A stretch of DNA of 64,000 nt from Macrostomum hystrix. Taxonomy: Eukaryota; Platyhelminthes; Macrostomidae. How positions within the stretch are numbered: position 1 is the first letter of the stretch; each line of letters begins with the position of its first letter. The position numbers and the translations under genes are program-made. Shown piece after piece: positions 36,901 to 64,000 of the stretch. The stretch covers positions 930,001 to 994,000 of the forward strand of contig CATNEN010000037.1 in the NCBI GenBank assembly GCA_950097015.1, written 5' to 3'. The notes beneath the pieces were generated by a model. It worked only from the letters and a program-made list of their open reading frames with translations, made no database searches and was not told where the DNA came from.

Positions 36901-37818
36901 CTCCACTCTACCTCTCAGACCCTCAGTCTACGTCTCAGACCCTCAATCTACCTCTCAGACCCTCACTCTACCTCTCAGACCCTCACTCTACCTCTCAGAC
37001 TCTCCACTCTACCTCTCAGACCCTCACTCTACCTCTCAGACCCTCAATCTACCTCTCAGACCCTCACTCTATCTCTCAGACCCTCACTCTACCTCTCAGA
37101 CCCTCAATCTACCTCTCAGACCCTCACTCTACCTCCCAGACCCTCACTCTACCTCTCAGACCCTCACTCTACCTCTCAGACTCCCACTCTGCCTCTCAGA
37201 CCCTCACTCTACCTCTCAGACTCCCACTCTACCTCTCAGACTCCCACTCTACCTCTCAGACTCCCACTCTACCTCTCAGACCCTCACTCTACCTCTCAGA
37301 CCCTCACTCTACCTCTCAGACCCTCACTCTACCTCTCAGACCCTCACTCTACCTCTCAGACCCTCAATCTACGTCTCAGACCCTCACTCTACCTCTCAGA
37401 CCCTCACTCTACCTCTCAGACCCTCACTCTACGTCTCAGACCCTCACTCTACCTCTCAGACCCTCAATCTACCTCTCAGACCCTCACTCTACCTCTCAGA
37501 CTCCCACTCTACCTCTCAGACCCTCACTCTACCTCTCAGACCCTCACTCTACCTCTCAGACTCCCACTCTACCTCTCAGACCCTCACTCTACCTCTCAGA
37601 CCCTCACTCTACCTCTCAGACCCTCACTCTACCTCTCAGACCCTCACTCTACCTCTCACACCCTTCCTCTACCTCTCAGACCCTCACTCTACCTCTCACA
37701 CCCTTCCTCTACCTCTCAGACCCTCACTCTACCTCTCAGACCCTCACTCTACCTCTCAGACCCTCACTCTACCTCTCACACCCTTCCTCTACCTCTCAGA
37801 CCCTCTCTCTACTTCTCT
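36901..37818. repeat. 20-bp minisatellite
   Basis: About 46 copies of ccctcactctacctctcaga with variants (ctcccactct, cctcaatcta, cacccttcct). It reads open for more than 300 codons on the plus strand (TSQTLTLPLRPSLYLSDPHS), an artefact of a repeat without stops. Confidence 0.96.
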
Positions 37819-38369
37819 CATTAATACATATATTCGTCCGAATGGATCCACATTACTTTTGGAGATTTCGTTTCTTAGTTTCACAAAAGTAGAAACGCGA
37901 TGTTTGTTCAGCTCCATATGCTTCCCTCTCTGTCTGACTGCTTGCGTTTTCTATTAGAAGAAGGATACAGAAGCTTGTTTGCCAATCTGAGGTGCAGTTT
38001 CTGGCATGTGTTACCAATGAGGCTCCATTAGAGTTGGAGGGTTAGAGGTGCGAGGGAGCAACTGCCTTTGCTGAATATTTTCAGTAGTCTTCTGCTTGGA
38101 ACACAGACTGTGTGTGTATGTGTGCAACCTGACAGTCTGAAACAGCAGGCGATTGGTTATAGTTCTGTGCTGCACTTTTTAGGCCAAATTGCAAAGCCGC
38201 ATATTTGTTAATGTACAGTTTTATGTATGGATAGGGTTTATTTACTCGGCAAGCAGCTCCGACTGCGCCAGAAACTAAATATGATTTTTTAAAGCAAATT
38301 AAAATCTGCGGCCTAGCCAATTAATCGAGGTAAGATGTCTAATTGTTTGTTTCACAATTTCCGATAAGC
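37819..38369. other. Unique spacer, nothing recognised
   Basis: Ordinary sequence of about 550 bp between two arrays; no coding exon seen. Confidence 0.5.
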
Positions 38370-38925
38370 TGACTTGCAGATAGGATCGGATGAACTGACA
38401 GATAGGAACGGATGAACTGACAGATATGAATGGATGAACTGACAGATATGAATGGATGAACTGACAGATATGAATGGATGAACTGACAGATATGAATGGA
38501 TGAACTGACAGATATGAATGGATGAACTGACAGATATGAATGGATGAACTGACAGATATGAATGGATGAACTGACAGATATGAATGGATGAACTGACAGA
38601 TATGAATGGATGAACTGACAGATATGAATGGATGAACTGACAGATATGAATGGATGAACTGACAGATATGAATGGATGAACTGACAGATATGAATGGATG
38701 AACTGACAGATATGAATGGATGAACTGACAGATAGGAACGGGTGAACTGACAGATAGGAACGGATGAACTGACAGATACGAAGGGCTGAACTGATAGATA
38801 GGAAGGGATGAACTGACAAATTAGAAGGGATGAACTGACAAATTAGAAAGGATGAACTGACAGATAGGAATGGAGGAACTGACAGATTAGAAAGAAGAAC
38901 TGACAGACGGACTGAATGAACTGAC
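38370..38925. repeat. 22-bp minisatellite
   Basis: About 25 copies of a 22-bp unit, gatgaactgacagatatgaa plus tg. The central copies are identical and the right-hand copies are increasingly decayed, a pattern of growth from the centre. Confidence 0.96.
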
Positions 38926-39825
38926 AGATTTTTCTACCATTGTATTTTTGGTGTGTTCAGTGTAGCGCAAACACTTTCTCTGATTCTATCGATCCTTTTT
39001 CTATTTAAAAAAACAAGCTGCATTGGAAGCGATCTAATCACACTGTCTGCTCACAGCGCGTAGCGGAGGCCTGAGTCTAACCAGTTTGAGATGGATAGGA
39101 TTACGATGTGATCTCTCAGTGCAGACAGACGCGGGTAGGGATCTAATGAAGACTAAGGATGAGAAAGTACCTCTGGATGCACTCGGACTTTGCCTCTGAT
39201 TCAAAGAGGGACGAGAGACAGAGAAAGATAGACTGAGGAGCTGATAGGAAAAGTACATTGTATGTTCACAGGCCTGCATCCGCACAGAAGTGTGTGAACA
39301 GGAGAATATTTCGTTCCAGTCTCTCCGATGGCAGAGGGGTCGCCGCCCCCATCGTACCACCTTCCCGTCTTCCCTTGTCCTCGTGTCACCAATGTCCAGT
39401 GCAGTCAAATCATCAGGATTTCATCTCTTTTTTCTGCCCCTCCCCTAGTCTCCTCCACTCAGAGAATCTGCTGGCAAATCCGTGGAGGACAGCGCAGTGG
39501 AAGAGAAGAATTGTTGGGGTGGGTGGGTGTTAAAATTCCCCTCTTCCCAATGCCGGGGCGGGAGGTGTATAGAGGTGGGTACGGAGGGAGGGGGGTGGTT
39601 GCTTTGCACGGCCATCCCAAAATTCCTTCCTTCCCCTTTAATTTGGCAGCCGGGGAGTGTGCTCACGTCTCCAACCTCCTCCAACTTACGTCTCGCTGAA
39701 TTTCAAAGCCATCCCACCTTCCAAACACACACAACAGGCCCCCGCGCTACTTCCATCCAGAAGTGATCAGTTCTACTTCATTTGGTCAAATTACATCTGC
39801 AGTTCACTAAGAAAAGCTTGAAACA
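38926..39825. other. Upstream region of the Ig/FN3 gene
   Basis: About 900 bp before the start codon at 39826, expected to hold its promoter and 5' UTR. It is moderately GC-rich from 39240 on. The ATG context is gaaacaATGG. No specific promoter motif is called. Confidence 0.5.
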
Positions 39826-60242
<20,417 letters not shown>

Positions 60243-61867
60243 TTCTTGCAGCCATCTGGCCTCTTTAACGCACAAAAGGCGAATATATCTTCAATTGCCT
60301 GATCAGTCAATTCATTAAAGTCAACAGCTCAGGCACATCAAATCGTCTCTTTTCGTACGATAAATCCAGAGAAAACGGCTTGTTGTAGACAGAAAACTGT
60401 AAGATGATTGCTTGTTCCAACTCTCGTACACATTCGCTTTTTTCTCCAGCTACACGTAATTTTTGATGCAAATCAAACTGTTGTCTCTCAATGTATTTGT
60501 AGCTAGTTCATTGTCTCATTCCTTTGTCAATCTTTGAACCTTTTTCATTGCTTTTGGAAGGAGCATACATGTGAGTCAGCATTAGAAAATTTACAATAAT
60601 TGCAGCCGTACTTTAAAAAACAAATTTCCCTCATTTTCCAAGCTCCTACTACTCGAAGTAGTCACACTGTAATATCATCTAACAATATTCAATTCAGCTT
60701 AAAATGTCTTGCTGTTCAATTTCTATGCATCTTTACTGTTATACTATGCTTTTCATGTACTTTTTACTCAACCTGTTACAGATGTCATTAGACCTAAAAG
60801 TTCTCTGGTTTGCAGAACTGCTGATTTATGCAATCTTCACTGCTTTTAATGAAAACTTAAATTTTATTTGCTCTTTTTATCTTCCTTGTTAATAACACGT
60901 TTAATTTATAAAGAAATCAAAAGTCTTTGTTAAATAGTTGTTAATTAACGATTAACAACACACTACTAGCAGTATAGTTGCCGTATGGATAAAATAGGAG
61001 TTTAATTCCTGAACAAATATTATTTTTTCATTAATTCAAGCTGGCACAGTTGGATTACCTACATTTTTCTCATTTACTTTTCACACATCTAACCGGTTGA
61101 CTCTTTTAAAATAAAATAATAGCTTGTTTTTAGTTAAATCTCTGTTAGAAATGTTTTTAATTGTTTTCTATTGTCATGCTTAACACAGACGTATTAAATT
61201 ATTAATTTGCTTTTCTATATTAGCCGTGTCTTTGAAATTGACGAACTTAGCTACTACTAAAATAACAAAAAAGCTTTTTAGTACGTTTGAAGGTTAGGAT
61301 AAGTTAAAACATATTTAAAAAATTCTGAACAAAGATACAGCACACTTAGCTGCAAATCACTGTTATTTAAAGAAACGACATGTAACTAAATGTATAATTT
61401 ATTGTCTCGCTTGTTGCTTTTGCTAAAAAAATATAATACGAGCGGAACAATAACTATTTAAATGTGATTGGCAAATTCAACCCACTATAAATTCAATATA
61501 TGCTAGCTTGCTGGAAATTTTTACTTGCATAATCAAACTGCGTTTGTGTTTTCAACTATATGTACTCGTATGCTTTTCTGTGCACGATTTTTGCTATAAA
61601 AACATTTTTGTTAAGCTATATTCAAGCGATATTGCAATACCATTTTTTGCAATACCACGCCTGTTCAAACCTATCAAGAAATAAACTACCTTCGTAGAAC
61701 TACCGAACCACTAGCATAGGTTGTTCAAAATATGATGAAAAAACTGATTTATAGAAATTCACACGTGTTATTGATTACTGTCTAATAAGTATAGCTTCCA
61801 CTGGTACAGCCTTTTGTGTGACTTAAAAATGGTTTCATTATGCAGTAATGAAATGATTAGTGTACAG
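60243..61867. other. 3' flank of the Ig/FN3 gene
   Basis: AT-rich, probably 3' UTR followed by intergenic DNA. No second gene recognised. Confidence 0.5.
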
Positions 61868-62705
61868 TAATGGTAGCATTGTACAGCCTTCTGTGTGTCT
61901 TGATGGTAGCATTGTACAGCCTTCAGTGTGTCTTGATGGTAGCATTGTACAGCATTCAGTGTTTCTTGATGGTAGCATTGTACAGCATTCAGTGTGTCTT
62001 GATGGTAGCATTGTACAGCCTTCAGTGTGTCTTGATGGTTGCATTGTACAGCATTCAGTGTGTCTTGATGGTTGCATTGTACAGCCTTCAGTGTTTCTTG
62101 ATGGTAGCATTGTACAGCATTCAGTGTGTCTTGATGGTTGCATTGTACAGCCTTCAGTGTTTCTTGATGGTTGCATTGTACAGCATTCAGTGTGTCTTGA
62201 TAGTAGCATTGTACAGCCTTCAGTGTGTCTTGATAGTTGCATTGTACAGCATTCAGTGTTTCTTGATGGTAGCATTGTACAGCATTCAGTGTTTCTTGAT
62301 GGTAGCATTGTACAGCATTCAGTGTGTCTTGATGGTAGCATTGTACAGCATTCAGTGTGTCTTGATGGTAGCATTGTACAGCATTCAGTGTTTCTTGATG
62401 GTAGCATTGTACAGCATTCAGTGTGTCTTGATGGTTGCATTGTACAGCCTTCAGTGTGTCTTGATGGTAGCATTGTACAGCATTCAGTGTGTCCTGATGG
62501 TTGTATTGTACAGCATTCAGTGTTTCTTGATGGTAGCATTGTACAGCCTTCAGTGTTTCTTGATGGTAGCATTGTACAGCATTCAGTGTGTCTTGATGGT
62601 AGCATTGTACAGCCTTCAGTGTTTCTTGATGGTAGCATTGTACAGCATTCAGTGTTTCTTGATGGTAGCATTGTACAGCCTTCAGTGTTTCTTGATGGTT
62701 GTATT
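61868..62705. repeat. 33-bp minisatellite
   Basis: About 25 copies of a 33-bp unit (gtagcattgtacagcattca then gtgtgtcttgatg). Biallelic positions alternate irregularly (attca/cttca, gtgtg/gtttc, gtagc/gttgc). Since 33 is a multiple of three, open frames of more than 270 codons exist on both strands. Confidence 0.96.
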
Positions 62706-63645
62706 ACACGGCCTTAAGTGTGTAGTGTAGTGTACTAGTAGTGAAGAAAAAAACAAAGTATTTAGGCATATAATCGTAGCACATTGTGGCACTGTAACTT
62801 ATAAGAAATAAAACAATTATCGTGCCTACAATAAGTGCAGTCTATTTTAACAATGCATGCAGCGGTACAAATATTTTAGGACGCTTGTCTGGTCCAAGAA
62901 GAAGACAACTAGCTAGGAATACACTAGGCTTGAGTATAATTTTGCATTTCGATTATAAGTTAAAACTGAGAATCGTTTTGGCTCAGTGCAACTGGTGCAT
63001 AGATGTGTTTGGCAATAATTAAATCGTTGCTTTAATTCATGTTTATGGTTATAAGATGTTTATAAAAACTCTGTGCATTGAGCAGCAATATAAATAGTTA
63101 CCTGTGCATAATGCATAATTATACAATACATTAAATTAATAAAGACTAACGAATTCAAGCAAAGCTTGTCAGCTGCGAGAAAACTGCAGATTCACAGAAA
63201 ACGAAGACTTAAAATATTTCTATTCGCACTAATATTTATAATGCTACTTTTACTTCATCAACGGCTATGCAACTACTATAAAAGCAACAAATAGTAAAGT
63301 TTCTGCTACTACTTCTCCCTTATTACACTTGCAGCTACCCAGTTTCAAAATAAAAAAGACATCTGCCAAAATTTACTTAAGCTCTTCTACTACGCTCGAA
63401 AAAAAAAATAAAAAAAAAAATGAATACATTTTAGACTAGCTTCAGTTTTATATTGCTAAAAGTAGTAAAGTTGTGCGTGCTTTAATAAATAGAATATAGC
63501 AAGCAGGTGAATGACGCGACATGCAGGTGCAAAGATGACCACACTCAGGACAAATAAAGAGTTAAATTTGATTTGTTTGCCGAGCCGAGATCAATGATTT
63601 AGTCCAGATGTTTCCATGGCAACTAAAACTAATATGACGCCGTAG
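62706..63645. other. AT-rich gap with the expected P450 3' UTR
   Basis: No further gene recognised. An A-rich run lies at about 63399-63420. Confidence 0.5.
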
Positions 63646-64000
63646 TTAAAAACCATCTCGACGAATCAGGCGCAGATTGTAGGGCGACGGGCAGGCGACC
63701 AGCCCGACGGTGCCGTCAGTGGCTAGCAGGCGCTCAGCCTGGCGCTGACTGGCGCAGTCGATGCCGCAGCGGTCACTCTCGCAGCAGTCTTTGTCGTCCT
63801 CAACGCCGTCAACTTGAACTCGGATGCGGAAGCGCCGCAGGAAGCAAGCGGTTGCTAGGAAGATCTCCATGCGGGCCAGCTGTTCGCCCAGACAGCCGCG
63901 CGGACCAACCGAAAACGGCAGCGCTTGCGGCAAAGCCCGAAAGACGACATCGCCGTTTTCGGCGTCGAGAAATCGCTCGGGTCGAAACTCTGTCGGGTCG
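63646..64000 (-). CDS. Cytochrome P450, CYP2-like, last exon (partial)
   Basis: C-terminal 117 residues of a microsomal P450 monooxygenase, cut by the right edge; the stop TAA is at 63646-63648. Visible are the meander block DPTEFRPERFLD and the heme-binding loop PFSVGPRGCLGEQLARMEIF, which fits FxxGxRxCxG with the axial cysteine, followed by the L-helix residues FLATACFLRRF. Downstream of this, where CYP2 proteins go straight to a short beta region, there is an extra acidic, Cys-rich segment of about 30 residues (DDKDCCESDRCGIDC, then a basic stretch). The expected ending follows (PSPYNLRLIRRDGF). The frame is open throughout, so the insertion looks coding and not an unspliced intron, but a mini-intron cannot be excluded. 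Confidence 0.92.
   Translation of the reverse strand, partial: DPTEFRPERFLDAENGDVVFRALPQALPFSVGPRGCLGEQLARMEIFLATACFLRRFRIRVQVDGVEDDKDCCESDRCGIDCASQRQAERLLATDGTVGLVACPSPYNLRLIRRDGF

Noticed and set aside
36766-37824. 352-codon plus-strand frame
   Set aside because: Almost entirely the 20-bp minisatellite; the non-repeat start has no recognisable sequence.

Overview
This is nuclear DNA from an animal, most likely a bilaterian invertebrate. The evidence is multi-exon genes with GT-AG introns coding for metazoan proteins, two tRNA-derived SINE families with (ATT)n tails, and two hAT DNA transposons. A lophotrochozoan or flatworm-like source would fit, but no lineage-specific marker was found. 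By my own estimate about a third of the window is tandem repeat.

Genes, left to right. A PP2A B56 regulatory subunit (minus) enters from 2913 and runs off the left edge, with a 1.8 kb array of 32-bp repeats in its first intron. A complete 14-3-3 epsilon gene (minus, 3 exons, 249 aa) lies at 7620-10189, with a SINE just behind its stop codon. A complete UBE2H ubiquitin-conjugating enzyme (minus, 6 exons, 193 aa) lies at 15390-18454 and carries a decayed hAT transposon in intron 1. A two-exon gene for an unrecognised single-pass membrane protein (minus, 254 aa) lies at 20459-21692. A nine-exon, 20-kb gene (plus, 533 aa) at 39826-60242 encodes an Ig/FN3 cell-surface adhesion molecule with a signal peptide and a GPI-anchor-type C-terminus. 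The last exon of a cytochrome P450 (minus) reaches the right edge. A possible terminal coding exon of one more plus-strand gene sits at 36331-36447.

The intergenic DNA and most of the larger introns hold minisatellites with periods from 10 to 72 bp. The block at 22-38 kb is almost entirely repeats, including a 7.1-kb polypyrimidine array of a 17-bp unit with kilobase-scale internal duplications. Several units occur at more than one place and in opposite orientation. The 16-bp unit in the Ig-gene intron forms an inverted pair, and another 16-bp unit lies inside a hAT element at 12.6-13.9 kb and again, inverted, at 45.8-46.3 kb. Many long open reading frames in the window are products of these repeats and are not called as genes.

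The genes are unrelated housekeeping, signalling and surface functions, with no sign of an operon or gene cluster. The most unusual content is the repeat architecture, the membrane protein of unknown family, and the P450 with a Cys-rich C-terminal insertion.
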